Below, one piece after another: positions 47,401 to 55,662 of a DNA stretch of 64,000 nucleotides. The notes beneath the pieces were generated by a model. The model searched no databases and had not been told where the DNA came from. It saw only the letters and a program-made list of their open reading frames with translations. Both the position numbers and the translations under genes were made by a program. The stretch's first letter is position 1. The number at the start of each line of letters is the position of its first letter. This DNA is from Planctomycetota bacterium. Its GTDB lineage: Bacteria > Planctomycetota > J058. The DNA lies in assembly GCA_023954375.1 (NCBI GenBank), contig JAMLIC010000028.1, positions 1 through 64,000 on the forward strand, read 5' to 3'.

Positions 47401-48923
47401 CCGAGGTCAAGGGCGGCGTCAAGTGGAACCCGCTCAAGGGCGAGATCAGCATCGCCGAGCTCAAGTACGAGATCACCTGCAAGCCGGTGGACTGCGAGTT
47501 CTGCGGGCGGAAGTTCAAGCTCATCCCCAAGGGCGAGCTGTCGCTCAGCGGCGTGAAGCTCTCGAAGAAGAAGGGCAAGTGGGACCGGTCCGTCGCCACG
47601 GTCAGCCTGAAGATCGGCGCCGAGTCGCCCGTGTGGGACAAGCTCTCGAAGAGCGAGTGGTCCGCCCTCCCGTTCGACCTGGTCGACGTCTCCGTGTTCG
47701 GCGCCGTCGGCATCGAGGGCGCGCCGGCCTGGGAGGAGATCGGGCGGTTGGCCCTCGAGACGCTGGGCTTCGAGGGGCTCGTGACCGTCGGGCTCAACAT
47801 CGGCCTCGTGGTCGTGGCCGCCGGGACCATCTACGGCACGGTCAAGGGCGGCATCGAGTGGGCCGACCTCGTCAACGCCAACAAGCAGCGCAAGTACGCC
47901 GAGGACTTCTACCGCGAGGTGCTCGCGGGCCTGCTCGCCGCGCTGAAGCTCGACGCCTGCTTCGAAGACGACGACGTGCCCGACGACCCGCCGACCCTGT
48001 CGGCGGCCGAGTCGCCGCGCCAGCGGGGCGAGGCCCTGGGCTGGTGGTACAAGCGACGCTCGTTCAAGGAGTACCTCGCCCAGGACGAGGCGCGCAGGGT
48101 GGCCGAGACCCTGCGCCGGCTGCGCCGCGACGAGGGGATCGAGGCCGGGGTCGTCGAGCGCGAGGTGCGCCTCGAGCTCTGGGACGGCTTCGCGCGCGAG
48201 TGGGAGGAGAAGCGCCGCCTGTACGAGTACCGGCTGCGGAAGCAGCTGTGGGACGACATCCGCAAGCTCGTGTACATGCGCTTCGTGCGGGAGAGCAACG
48301 GCACGCCGCAGGCGCTCGACGGCTGCTTCCGCTCGCTCTACATGGACCGGCCGCGCGTCGGGTTCGACTACGACTACCCGGACGTCGACGACGAGGTGTT
48401 CGAGGTGGCCATGGCGAACCTCCTCGAGTGCGGGCGGCTGATCTCCCGCGAGCGGCTGGTCGAGACCTGGAAGGAGGCCGGCTACTTCCTCGTCCCGCCC
48501 GACGCCGCGGACCGGCGGCGCAAGCAGGAGCTCCTCCGGCAGCGCGAGCCGGAGCGGTACGTCGTCGACATCCGCACGGGCAAGCTCGTGCCGAGGTCGA
48601 TGATCGACACGACCCGCGAGGAGGCGCTCGCGGCCTACAAGGACCGGCAGCTCGTGCCCACCGGAAAGATCGACCGGAACATCAGCGAGCTCGCGGTGCG
48701 CCTCGGCTGGCGCATTGAGTCGTGCTTCTGGGGGCACGTCCACATCCCGAAGGACCCCAAGGTCACGCTGCGCTGCCTGATGCAGGCGCACGGCGAGGTC
48801 AACGTCACGAACGTCACGCGCTGCATCGTCGGCGTCTACAGCGCCGACGGGGGCTCGGAGTGGGTGGAGATCAACGCCCTGCCGCCCTCCTACCTGCGCG
48901 CCGACGGCGACGAGCATCCCTGA
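44475..48923 (+). CDS. Giant OmpA/peptidoglycan-binding modular protein
   Basis: 1482 residues, same architecture family as the protein at 2430. Order: a degenerate OmpA-like module and wall-binding-like repeat (CDPQGVDGVVGKNTRAALSG at about 137-156); a Cys-rich module (CGGSWPA to KGRYRCVVC, about 213-278); a true OmpA-type peptidoglycan-binding domain (IHFEFDRSFVRPDAF at 293, YGHTDTVGDEAYNKKLSERR near 328, DERSRRVV near 434); several Ig-like beta segments; a Lys-rich region with CKPVDCEFCGRKFKL near 1001; one hydrophobic segment (GLVTVGLNIGLVVVAAGTIY, about 1101-1121); and a helical C-terminus of unknown type. No signal peptide. ATG 44475 chosen as the start of family-like sequence; AGGGGG precedes it. 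Candidate wall-anchored or injected effector (inference). Confidence 0.72.
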   Translation: MVVEPRVVEVEVEQPPRSVSVVAETRRTLIKLRRPVRPVHVYEVEATAATYLDGGLLPQPAEALGALAAALDHAAARPDDVVVVIGHGARAQARAQVVAALLAGDADAFAAALAGQAGVKEWQALLAWAARAIGIACDPQGVDGVVGKNTRAALSGFRKAAGVAGGDPDAPQDADWRALLACYQEGLAGLVGATASDVAARGQRLTFLEARAVGCGGSWPAAAVQLQDHTTMADERVDVLFFRPADAPRLGCHAGGEACDAGACDVYAKGRYRCVVCGPDPRPGWTCRELGGIHFEFDRSFVRPDAFPTLGEVKALLDEQADREVMLYGHTDTVGDEAYNKKLSERRARAAAAVLTHDVAAWEQLWADEGWGDAVSKQMVTTVGGERPSRKALIQAYMQAAVPEAVPAARLRDFGGGKRYMGCSELNPVGDGADERSRRVVAMVYDRARAPRALPCKVGDLAPCRASVRPLPANHATAETATFTCAVYRRLAAQCACKQGPAPLPGPLKIESFLGRPAAGGDLAAHVTVGAEEQVVLAWRVTGATEVTLVKRDGAQRVVVATGLAGEGEREVAIGAEGTTFTLEAAAGAALELADVVVEVQALTARLAVRWHGTNFPAREDADEPLEILEGAELEVAWRVEGDPDRVVVLWKQGGPWTPLFDPAPAQRIFVEKVTTAGERQYCLEAYKGAQKRTLVITVNVLARRVRPRIARFEAQPQDDHVGFRWSIVGEYTEAVLLPLGSKHQTGAEGQARAPWPAEPRSNFTLEVWDQGGIADSALQTVERPAPPPAPPVTGELLVRRLGDEKPPAAKVTGIEKGQKVELFFRADGPWRALSISPGVGEVRRAPSHQPFGWVTVDPWDDRTLPDGKDAYTLLADGKPIGRAVVEGAGARFIVPFEFSDEWESSKFKLFKYVTAKVKAGGGIKGKAVVLGTKGETSATVKAKFGAKNEIAVELSRAVGLPRGTPRWVVDHVKKAEVKGGVKWNPLKGEISIAELKYEITCKPVDCEFCGRKFKLIPKGELSLSGVKLSKKKGKWDRSVATVSLKIGAESPVWDKLSKSEWSALPFDLVDVSVFGAVGIEGAPAWEEIGRLALETLGFEGLVTVGLNIGLVVVAAGTIYGTVKGGIEWADLVNANKQRKYAEDFYREVLAGLLAALKLDACFEDDDVPDDPPTLSAAESPRQRGEALGWWYKRRSFKEYLAQDEARRVAETLRRLRRDEGIEAGVVEREVRLELWDGFAREWEEKRRLYEYRLRKQLWDDIRKLVYMRFVRESNGTPQALDGCFRSLYMDRPRVGFDYDYPDVDDEVFEVAMANLLECGRLISRERLVETWKEAGYFLVPPDAADRRRKQELLRQREPERYVVDIRTGKLVPRSMIDTTREEALAAYKDRQLVPTGKIDRNISELAVRLGWRIESCFWGHVHIPKDPKVTLRCLMQAHGEVNVTNVTRCIVGVYSADGGSEWVEINALPPSYLRADGDEHP

Positions 48924-48949
48924 GGTCGGGGGGCGCGCGCCGCTCGAGC

Positions 48950-49714
48950 TCAGCGCCGGTCGAGGTGCAGCTCGAGCCGCACCGGTCCGGCGACCGGCGC
49001 GCGCACGCGCCGGGTGGCGTCGAGCACGCCCTCGCGCGCGCTCCCGTCCGGCAGCGTGAGCGTGTAGGGCAGCCCGACCACCTCCACGCAGCCGTCCTCC
49101 GCCTGCACCTCGAACTCGGCGCCGGGCCCGGCGCCGTCGAGGAACAGCTCGAGCTCGACGCTCCGCTCGTCGACCCAGGCGGGCGGGCAGAGCACGCGCA
49201 CGCGCCGGGTCTCGTCGAGGACCCCCTCGCGCGCGCCGTCGGGCGCGCGCACCACGTAGGGCACCCCGACCACGTCCATCCACTCGCCCTCGGCCTCGAC
49301 GTCGTAGTCGAGGAACGTCCCCGTCAGCTCGAAGCGCTGCTTGCGCCCGGTCGGGCAGCGGAACCCGCCGGCGGGGTCGGGCTCCGCGGCGTCGGGCGCG
49401 ACGAGCTGCGGCGGGTCGACCTTCGGGAACTCGACCGTGTACTGGCCCGCCGCGCAGCTCACGACCGCGCGCCCCGCGAGGTCCGTGGCGGTGACCACCT
49501 CCTGCCCGTCGGGGAGCACGGCCCGGAGGCCCTCGTGGTGCACCGGCTCCCCGTCGACGTCGACGAGCTCCACGTTCAGCATGGCGGCGGGGCGGCGGCT
49601 GAGGCGGAACGTGCGCGTGGCGTCGAACTTCACCGACCACTGCGCCTTGGTCAGGCCGCAGGTGGGGCAGCCGATGTCGTCGGCGACGGACTGGCCGCAG
49701 TGCTCCCAGGGCAT
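48950..49714 (-). CDS. Zinc-ribbon protein with repeated beta modules
   Basis: 254 residues. The N-terminus has four cysteines (EHCGQ and GCPTCGLTKAQW), a small zinc ribbon, then a transthyretin-like beta domain (LNVELVDVDGEPVHHEGLRA to AGQYTVEFP). Two copies of one module follow: VVGVPYVVRAPDGAREGVLD ending ETRRVRV, and VVGLPYTLTLPDGSAREGVL ending ATRRVR. It converges on the giant OmpA gene with 26 bases between stops. ATG 49714 is 7 bases from a -10-like element, so it may be leaderless. Likely partner of the giant protein; function unknown. Confidence 0.68.
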   Translation of the reverse strand: MPWEHCGQSVADDIGCPTCGLTKAQWSVKFDATRTFRLSRRPAAMLNVELVDVDGEPVHHEGLRAVLPDGQEVVTATDLAGRAVVSCAAGQYTVEFPKVDPPQLVAPDAAEPDPAGGFRCPTGRKQRFELTGTFLDYDVEAEGEWMDVVGVPYVVRAPDGAREGVLDETRRVRVLCPPAWVDERSVELELFLDGAGPGAEFEVQAEDGCVEVVGLPYTLTLPDGSAREGVLDATRRVRAPVAGPVRLELHLDRR

Positions 49715-49720
49715 CGACCG

Positions 49721-49750
49721 ATGGTAGCGCCGGCGCTGCCCCGGGCGCAA
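49721..49750 (-). promoter_or_regulatory. Promoter of zinc-ribbon gene, leaderless type
   Basis: On the minus strand TTGCGC (49745-49750) and TACCAT (49721-49726) are 18 bases apart, and the ATG follows only 6 bases after the -10. Confidence 0.45.
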
Positions 49751-49760
49751 CCGCGCGCGG

Positions 49761-50519
49761 TCAGCCGCCGAACAGCCGCGAGAGCACCCCGCGGACGCCC
49801 GGGGTGGGCGAGGGGGCGAACTGCTCGACGAAGGCCTGGGCGGCCCGCGCGCGGTCGGCGCCCATGGCCGTCCAGAGCGAGGCCCCCTCGTCGTTGGCGT
49901 GGAAGCCCGCCTCGAAGCCGCTCGTCAGCGAGACGGTCGCGGCGTTCGGCGCGGCGAAGCGCACCCCGGGCTGGCCCTGCAGGGCCCGCGTCTCGGCGAG
50001 GACCTCGTCGACGAGCTGACGGAGCGGGCCGCTCTTCAGCCGCGTCGTGAGCGCGACGTCGTTCGGACCCAGCAGGGCGAAGGTCGCGTCGGTCTGCCCG
50101 GGGGCCGGCAGCCCCTCCCAGGCGGCGTCGAGCGCCTCGCGCGCCCGCGCCGGGTCACGGGCGACCGGGCCCTCGAGGACGACGATCTGGTCGCCGCGCA
50201 CCTCGCCGACGACGCGACGCCGGGCGCCGTGAGGGTCCTCGAGGAGGTTCACGACCTCCTGCTGCGCCTGCTCGGCGGAGGTGAACTTGTAGCGGCCGAT
50301 CGACGTGCTCCCGGCCTGGACGAGCAGCCCCGTGGCCTGGGTGCGCGCGTCCCCCTCGAGGGTCGAGCGCTCGGCGACGGTCACGGCGCCGAAGCGCTGC
50401 TCGAGGTGCTGCACCCAGGCGCGCTCGCGCCGGCTCAGCGCCTCCTGCGCCCCCGCCGGCGCGGCCAGGCACAGGCTCGCCACCACGGTCCAGACGAGCG
50501 ACGACGTCGACTCCCTCAT
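49761..50519 (-). CDS. Exported protein of unknown function
   Basis: 252 residues. Signal peptide about 1-24 (SLVWTVVASLCLAAPAGA, cleavage before QEAL). The mature part has no cysteines and no recognised family (RYKFTSAEQAQQEVVNLLED, QIVVLEGPVARDPARAREAL). ATG 50519 is chosen because the signal peptide begins there and GAGAGGAG lies ahead. Monocistronic, same strand as its neighbours but with its own upstream gap of 123 bases. Function unknown. Confidence 0.68.
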   Translation of the reverse strand: MRESTSSLVWTVVASLCLAAPAGAQEALSRRERAWVQHLEQRFGAVTVAERSTLEGDARTQATGLLVQAGSTSIGRYKFTSAEQAQQEVVNLLEDPHGARRRVVGEVRGDQIVVLEGPVARDPARAREALDAAWEGLPAPGQTDATFALLGPNDVALTTRLKSGPLRQLVDEVLAETRALQGQPGVRFAAPNAATVSLTSGFEAGFHANDEGASLWTAMGADRARAAQAFVEQFAPSPTPGVRGVLSRLFGG

Positions 50520-50642
50520 GGCCTCACTCCTCTCCCGTCGCCCCACGTAGCAGCGGACGTGCCGCCATAACTCACGCCGTGAGCGGGCCGCGTTCGTCTC
50601 GCGTCCGGGGGTGGACCGAGCCGATCCGTCCCCGGCCTCCGG

Positions 50643-51470
50643 TCAGGGCCGCGGCGGGGCGTCCGCGTAGATGATCAGCCCGCGCGCATCGCCCGGCGTG
50701 GGCTCGAGCGTGTAGAGGGTGCGGCCCGACTGCCAGTGGTCGCGGACGAGGAAGGTCCGGAGGCTCGCGTCGAGGTAGTAGCGCTGGAGGACCTCGCCGG
50801 GCCGAGGACGGGCCATGGCCCCCTCCAGCCACGCGATCCTGTACTCGGGCTCGAGCCCGCGGACGAGGTCGACGAGCTCCGCGTGCGGCAGGGGCCGCTG
50901 CCCCTCGCGCTCGAACACGCCGCGGCAGGCCGCGACGTCGACCCGGTTGCGCCCGCCCTCGGGGCTCCGGTGCGGGCAGAACACGGTGAAGCGCTGCCGG
51001 ATCGCGACCTTCGCGCCGGGCACGGCCCGCAGCCCGTGGGCGCGGAGCGCCCGCCAGAAGTCGACCGCCACGGCGAGGCTCGGCAGGCGGCGCGCCCCGT
51101 GCGGGCGCAGGCGGAAGACCCCGTAGGGCTGGTAGCGCTCCTTGCCCGCGCTCCGGGGGTCGAGGGCGGTGAGGTACTCGAGGTCGTGGCGCTCGCCCAC
51201 GTCGCGCCGCTGGAAGAACGCCAGCTCGTCGAACGGGCCGGCGGCGAAGAGCCGCAGGGCGCCGTGGCCCCGGTTGAGGAAGATGTCGAACGGGAGGAGC
51301 CGCCCCCGATCGACGCGCGCGGGCGGGGCGGGCTCGGGGCGGTCGACCCGTCCGGAGCCGGATGGCTCCACGCGGCGCTGGACGCCGGAGATCCACGCGA
51401 TCTCGCTGTCGTCGATCCCTCGCTGCCGCGCGGCGTCGGACAAGGCACCGCCCCCGGAAGCCAGCACCAT
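50643..51470 (-). CDS. Hypothetical protein
   Basis: 275 residues from the ATG at 51470; no ribosome-binding site is visible, so the start is uncertain, and the first 50 residues are low in information. The body is compact alpha/beta (LLPFDIFLNRGHGALRLFAA, LAVAVDFWRALRAHGLRAVP, RTLYTLEPTPGDARGLIIYA). No signal peptide or membrane segment, no family recognised. It is divergent from the receiver gene at 51658 across 187 bases. Confidence 0.55.
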   Translation of the reverse strand: MVLASGGGALSDAARQRGIDDSEIAWISGVQRRVEPSGSGRVDRPEPAPPARVDRGRLLPFDIFLNRGHGALRLFAAGPFDELAFFQRRDVGERHDLEYLTALDPRSAGKERYQPYGVFRLRPHGARRLPSLAVAVDFWRALRAHGLRAVPGAKVAIRQRFTVFCPHRSPEGGRNRVDVAACRGVFEREGQRPLPHAELVDLVRGLEPEYRIAWLEGAMARPRPGEVLQRYYLDASLRTFLVRDHWQSGRTLYTLEPTPGDARGLIIYADAPPRP

Positions 51471-51657
51471 GCCGGCGGGGCGGGCGCGCGGCAAGCGCGG
51501 CGGCGCGGCTCGCGCGTCGCCACGCGGAGGCGTTCGAAGGCGCGACGCGCCCTGTCGAGGATCTCGACGCCGCCCGGCGTCGCCGCCGTAAGTCCAGACT
51601 GACGAGGAGCCTCCCCCTTGGCGTAGGCCTTGCGCCACGGGCCACCGGAGGCGCCCC

Positions 51658-52053
51658 ATGACCGGCCCGAAGCCCAACCGCGTGCTCGTCGCCGACGACG
51701 ACCCTTCCTTCCGCGAGCTGCTCGCGGCGTGGCTCGAGCCCGACGGCGCCCAGGTCACGACGGCGAGCGACGGCGTGGAGGCGTGCGAGCTCGCGGACGC
51801 GGGGGCGTTCGACATGGTCCTGCTCGACCTCCTCCTGCCCCGGCGCGACGGCTACGCCGTGCTCCTGCACCTGCGCGCGCGCCCGGCGACGCGCGACGTC
51901 CCGGTGCTCCTCGTCAGCGGCGAGCCGCCCGCCGACCACGCCGCGATCGGCCCGGCGCTCGGGGCCGACGGCTTCCTGGCCAAGCCCTTCACCCGCGCCG
52001 AGCTGCGCGCGGCGATCGAGGCCGCGGCGGCGCGCGCGGGCGGTGCGCGGTGA
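51658..52053 (+). CDS. Single-domain response regulator
   Basis: 131 residues consisting of a receiver domain only: acidic cluster VADDDPS, phospho-acceptor Asp in MVLLDLLLPRRDG (about residue 59), conserved Thr/Ser position VLLVSGE and Lys in LAKPFTRAE. It has no output domain, so it would act by protein contact. First gene of an operon in which each following start overlaps the previous stop; here GTGA at 52050. Confidence 0.9.
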   Translation: MTGPKPNRVLVADDDPSFRELLAAWLEPDGAQVTTASDGVEACELADAGAFDMVLLDLLLPRRDGYAVLLHLRARPATRDVPVLLVSGEPPADHAAIGPALGADGFLAKPFTRAELRAAIEAAAARAGGAR

Positions 52054-53414
52054 GCGTGGGCGCGCGGGCCGTCGCCGCGGGGCTCGTGACCGAGGACGAG
52101 CTCGCCGCGGCCGAGCGGGCGCATCACGAGCAGGGCGTGACGCTCGACGACGCCCTGGTCCAGCTCAACCTGCTGACCGAGGACCAGGTCGTCGGCCTGC
52201 GCGCCGCCGAGGCGGGCCTCCCGGCCGTGTTCCCGTACGCGCGCTCGTGCGACCGGCGCCTGCTGGAGGCCCTGCCCGCCGAGCTGCTCCGCCGCCACGA
52301 CGCCCTGCCGCTCGCCCGCGACGGCGACGAGCTGGTCGTCGCCCTCCCCGAGGCCCCCGCCGCCGCGCTGCTGGACGACCTCGCGCGCGCGGCCGGCCGC
52401 CCCGTGCGCCCGGTCCTCGCCGGGCGCCACCGCGTGCGCCGCATCCTCGGCGAGCTCCTCGGGCGCGGCGCGCCGGCGCCGCCCGCCCCGGCCGCCCCGG
52501 ACTCGGCCGCGCTCGGGCTGTTCTACGGCCAGCTCGCCCGCGCCGTCGACGCCCGCGCGGAGGCGGTCCGCTTCGACGTGATCGGCGGCGAGCTGGTCGT
52601 CCGCGCGCGCCTGGGCGACCAGCTCGTCCTGTGCGCCCGGGAGCCCGCCGGCCTCCAGCCCGCGATCCTCGCCCGCGCCCGCACGCTCCTGGGCGAGCCG
52701 GGGGCGCGCGAGCCCGACCGCCCGCTCGTGGGCGTCGTCCCGGCGCGCCTCGCCCGGCGCGACGCGCTGCTCGAGGTCTCCGTGCTGCCCGCGCGCAGCG
52801 GCGCGTCGGTGCTCGTGCGGCTCCTGCGCGACGGCCCGCCGCCCGCGCTCGACGCGCTCGACCTCCCGCCCGAGCGGCTCGAGCGCCTGCGGCGCCTGGG
52901 CGAGCGCCGGCGCGGCCTCGTCCTCGTCGCCGCGCCGGCGGCCGCCGACGCCCGCGCGCTCGCGGCCGCGCTGGCCGCGGCGGGGGACCCGCTGGCCCGG
53001 GCCGTCGTGTGCCTCGTGCAGGAGCCGCACGCGCCCGAGCCGCTCTTCCAGCACCTCGACCGCCGCCTCGACCTCGACCGCGCGCGCTGGACGGAGGACG
53101 TCCTGCGCCACCGGCCCGACGTGCTCGTGGCCGAGGCCGAGCACCCCGACGGCCCGGCCGTCCGCGCCCTGGCGCGCGCGGCCAGGGCCGCCCTGGTCGT
53201 CGCCACGCTCGAGGCGCCCGACGCCGTGGAGGGCCTGATCCTCCTCGCCGAGCGGGTCGACCGCCCGGCCCTACTGGCGCGCGTCCTCGCCGGGCTCGTC
53301 ACGCCCCCGGGCGACCCGCTCGAGCCGTCGCCCGCCCTGCGCGAGGCGCTCGAGCGGCGCGCCGGCCCTGCGGAGCTGCGCCTCGCGGCGCGGGGGGCGC
53401 GCGCGTGGACCTGA
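52050..53414 (+). CDS. Degenerate PilB/GspE-like protein without a Walker A
   Basis: 454 residues. The N-terminus (VGARAVAAGLVTEDELAAAE to LPAVFPYARSCDRRLLEALP) is a GspE/MshE N-domain, which in relatives binds c-di-GMP or contacts the inner-membrane platform. The rest follows a type II/IV secretion ATPase (RRGLVLVAAPAAADARALAA at about 288, where GPTGSGKTT should be; later RHRPDVLVAEAE in place of Walker B and ALVVATLEAPDAVEGLILLA in place of the HATNTA region). All catalytic residues are gone, so it is probably a pseudo-ATPase with a structural or signal-receiving role. It overlaps both neighbours. Confidence 0.78.
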   Translation: MSVGARAVAAGLVTEDELAAAERAHHEQGVTLDDALVQLNLLTEDQVVGLRAAEAGLPAVFPYARSCDRRLLEALPAELLRRHDALPLARDGDELVVALPEAPAAALLDDLARAAGRPVRPVLAGRHRVRRILGELLGRGAPAPPAPAAPDSAALGLFYGQLARAVDARAEAVRFDVIGGELVVRARLGDQLVLCAREPAGLQPAILARARTLLGEPGAREPDRPLVGVVPARLARRDALLEVSVLPARSGASVLVRLLRDGPPPALDALDLPPERLERLRRLGERRRGLVLVAAPAAADARALAAALAAAGDPLARAVVCLVQEPHAPEPLFQHLDRRLDLDRARWTEDVLRHRPDVLVAEAEHPDGPAVRALARAARAALVVATLEAPDAVEGLILLAERVDRPALLARVLAGLVTPPGDPLEPSPALREALERRAGPAELRLAARGARAWT

Positions 53415-54559
53415 CCGAGCTGCTCCTGTTCACGAAGGAGGCCGGCGGCTCGGACCTCGTCGTCGCCGCCGGCGCGCCGGCCGCGGTGCGGGTCCGCGGC
53501 GAGATGCGCCGCGTCTCCGGGGCGGACGGGCGCGACGCCCCGCCCATGGGCGCCGAGCAGGTCCGCGCCCTCGTCTACGGCCTCCTCACCGAGGAGCAGC
53601 GCAAGCGCCTCGAGCTCGAGCGCGAGCTCGACCTCGGCATGGCGCTCGGCCCCGACGCCCGCTTCCGGGCCAACGTCTTCTTCCAGGAGCACGGGCTCGG
53701 GGCGGTCTTCCGCGTCGTCCCGACGACCGTGCCCGCCGCCGACGCGCTGGGCCTGCCGCCGATCGTCCGGCGGATCGCCGAGCTGAAGCGCGGGCTCGTG
53801 CTCGTGACCGGCCCGACGGGCAGCGGCAAGTCGACGACGCTGGCCGCGATCGTCGACCTCATCAACCAGACGCGGCGCGCGCACATCCTCACGATCGAGG
53901 ACCCGATCGAGTTCCTGCACGCGCCGAAGCTCTCGATCATCAACCAGCGCGCCGTCGGGGCGCACACGAAGAGCTTCGCCGCGGCCCTGCGCAGCGCGCT
54001 GCGCGAGGCCCCCGACGTGATCATGGTCGGCGAGCTGCGCGACCACGAGACGGTCTCGCTGGCGCTCAAGGCCGCCGAGACGGGCCACCTCGTCCTGGGC
54101 ACGCTCCACACCTCGAGCGCCCCCAAGACCGTCGAGCGCGTCCTCGGCGTCTTCCCGGCCGACGAGCAGGGGCAGGCCCGCGCGTCGCTCGCCGAGTCGC
54201 TCCAGGCGGTGATCGCGCAGCTCCTCCTGCCGCGCCGCGGCGGCGGCCGCGTGGCCGCGTTCGAGGTCCTGGTGGCCACGCTGGCCGTGCGCGCCATGAT
54301 CCGCGAGGGCAAGACCCACGAGCTGCTCTCGGCCATCCAGACGGGCGCGCAGCACGGCATGCAGAGCCTCGAGCAGGCGCTCTCGCGGCTGGTCCTCGAC
54401 GGCAAGGTCGACAAGGACGTCTCGACCGCCGAGCTCGACGCGATCGGCCTCGCGCGCGAGGGCGGCCCGCGCGGGCAGCCCCTGGCCAACGGCGCCCCGC
54501 GGACCGTCGCCCCCGGGCGGCCCGGCGAGGCGCGCAGCCCGAGGTACCGCTACACGTGA
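53405..54559 (+). CDS. PilT-family retraction-type ATPase
   Basis: 384 residues. Walker A GPTGSGKST at 136-144, Asp box ILTIEDPIEF, Walker B VIMVGELRD, His box GHLVLGTLHTSSAPKTVERV, and the PilT-specific C-terminal block AMIREGKTHELLSAIQTG (compare AIRNLIRE in PilT). Hexameric motor that powers pilus retraction or related movement at the inner membrane. The start GTG 53405 overlaps the upstream gene by 10 bases. The tail after about 350 is low-complexity. Pilin, PilB and platform genes are absent here. Confidence 0.9.
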   Translation: MDLTELLLFTKEAGGSDLVVAAGAPAAVRVRGEMRRVSGADGRDAPPMGAEQVRALVYGLLTEEQRKRLELERELDLGMALGPDARFRANVFFQEHGLGAVFRVVPTTVPAADALGLPPIVRRIAELKRGLVLVTGPTGSGKSTTLAAIVDLINQTRRAHILTIEDPIEFLHAPKLSIINQRAVGAHTKSFAAALRSALREAPDVIMVGELRDHETVSLALKAAETGHLVLGTLHTSSAPKTVERVLGVFPADEQGQARASLAESLQAVIAQLLLPRRGGGRVAAFEVLVATLAVRAMIREGKTHELLSAIQTGAQHGMQSLEQALSRLVLDGKVDKDVSTAELDAIGLAREGGPRGQPLANGAPRTVAPGRPGEARSPRYRYT

Positions 54560-55662
54560 CCGCGACGCTCGACGAGCTCCTGGCGCGCATGGGGCCGGCC
54601 GGCGCCCGCGACCTCTACCTGCTCGTCGGCGCGCCGCCGACGCTCGCGGTGGACGACCGGCTCGTCGCGGCCGGGGAGCGCCCGCTCTCGGGCGCCGACG
54701 TCGAGCGCCTGCTCTCGCCCCTGCTCCAGGGCGAGCGCGCGGCGGCGTTCGCCCGCCGGCCCGAGCTCGACCTCGCGCGCGAGGTGCCGGGCGCCGGCCG
54801 GTTCCGCATCAACCTCTACCGCCAGCGGGGCCAGCCCGGCCTCGTCGCCCGCCGCATCCGGGCCGACGTGCCGACGCTCGAGGAGCTCGGGCTGCCGGCC
54901 GCGCTGGGCGACGTGGCCCTCGAGCGGCGCGGCGTCGTCCTCGTCACCGGGGCGGCCGGCAGCGGGAAGTCGAGCACGCTCGCCGCCCTCGTCCGGCGGC
55001 GCAGCGCGGCGGTGCCGGGGCACATCATCACGATCGAGGACCCGCTCGAGTTCGTGCACCCCCACGGGCGCTCGCTCGTGTCGCAGCGCGAGGTCGGCGT
55101 CGACACGCTCAGCTTCCACGACGCCCTGCGCGGGGCGCTCCGCCAGGCGCCGGACGTGCTCCTGATCGGCGAGGTGCGCGACCGCGAGACGGCCGAGGCG
55201 GCCCTGCGCTTCGCCGAGACGGGCCACCTGGTCCTCGCCACGCTCCACGCCACGAACACCGTGCAGGCCGTCGAGCGCCTGGTGCACCTGTTCCCGCCGG
55301 AGCTGCACGCCCAGGCGCTCCTGTCGCTCTCGCTCTCGCTCGTGGCGGTCGTCGGCCAGCGGCTCGTCCCGCGCGCCGACGGCCACGGCCGGGCGGCGGC
55401 GGTCGAGGTCCTCCTGCCGACCGGGCGCGTGCGCGAGCACGTCCGCGCGGGCGACGCCGACGGGCTGCGGGCGGCCCTGCGCGCCGGCGGCGACGGCATG
55501 CAGGCGTTCGACGAGGCCCTGCGCGCGCTCGTGCAGCGGGGCCAGGTCACCGCCGCCGTCGCCGCCAGCCACGCCGACAGCCCGGGCGACCTCCTCCTGC
55601 GGCTCAAGCTCGACGAGGCCCCCGCGCGCGCGGCCCCGGCCGGGAAGACGAGGCTCCTGTGA
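54556..55662 (+). CDS. Second PilT/PilU-family ATPase
   Basis: 368 residues. Walker A GAAGSGKSS at 132-140, Asp box IITIEDPLEF, Walker B VLLIGEVRDRET, His box GHLVLATLHATNTVQAVERL. Close in layout to the preceding ATPase but with a PilU-like, less conserved C-terminus. PilT/PilU pairs work together in twitching motility. GTGA overlap on both sides shows tight coupling. Confidence 0.88.
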   Translation: MTATLDELLARMGPAGARDLYLLVGAPPTLAVDDRLVAAGERPLSGADVERLLSPLLQGERAAAFARRPELDLAREVPGAGRFRINLYRQRGQPGLVARRIRADVPTLEELGLPAALGDVALERRGVVLVTGAAGSGKSSTLAALVRRRSAAVPGHIITIEDPLEFVHPHGRSLVSQREVGVDTLSFHDALRGALRQAPDVLLIGEVRDRETAEAALRFAETGHLVLATLHATNTVQAVERLVHLFPPELHAQALLSLSLSLVAVVGQRLVPRADGHGRAAAVEVLLPTGRVREHVRAGDADGLRAALRAGGDGMQAFDEALRALVQRGQVTAAVAASHADSPGDLLLRLKLDEAPARAAPAGKTRLL

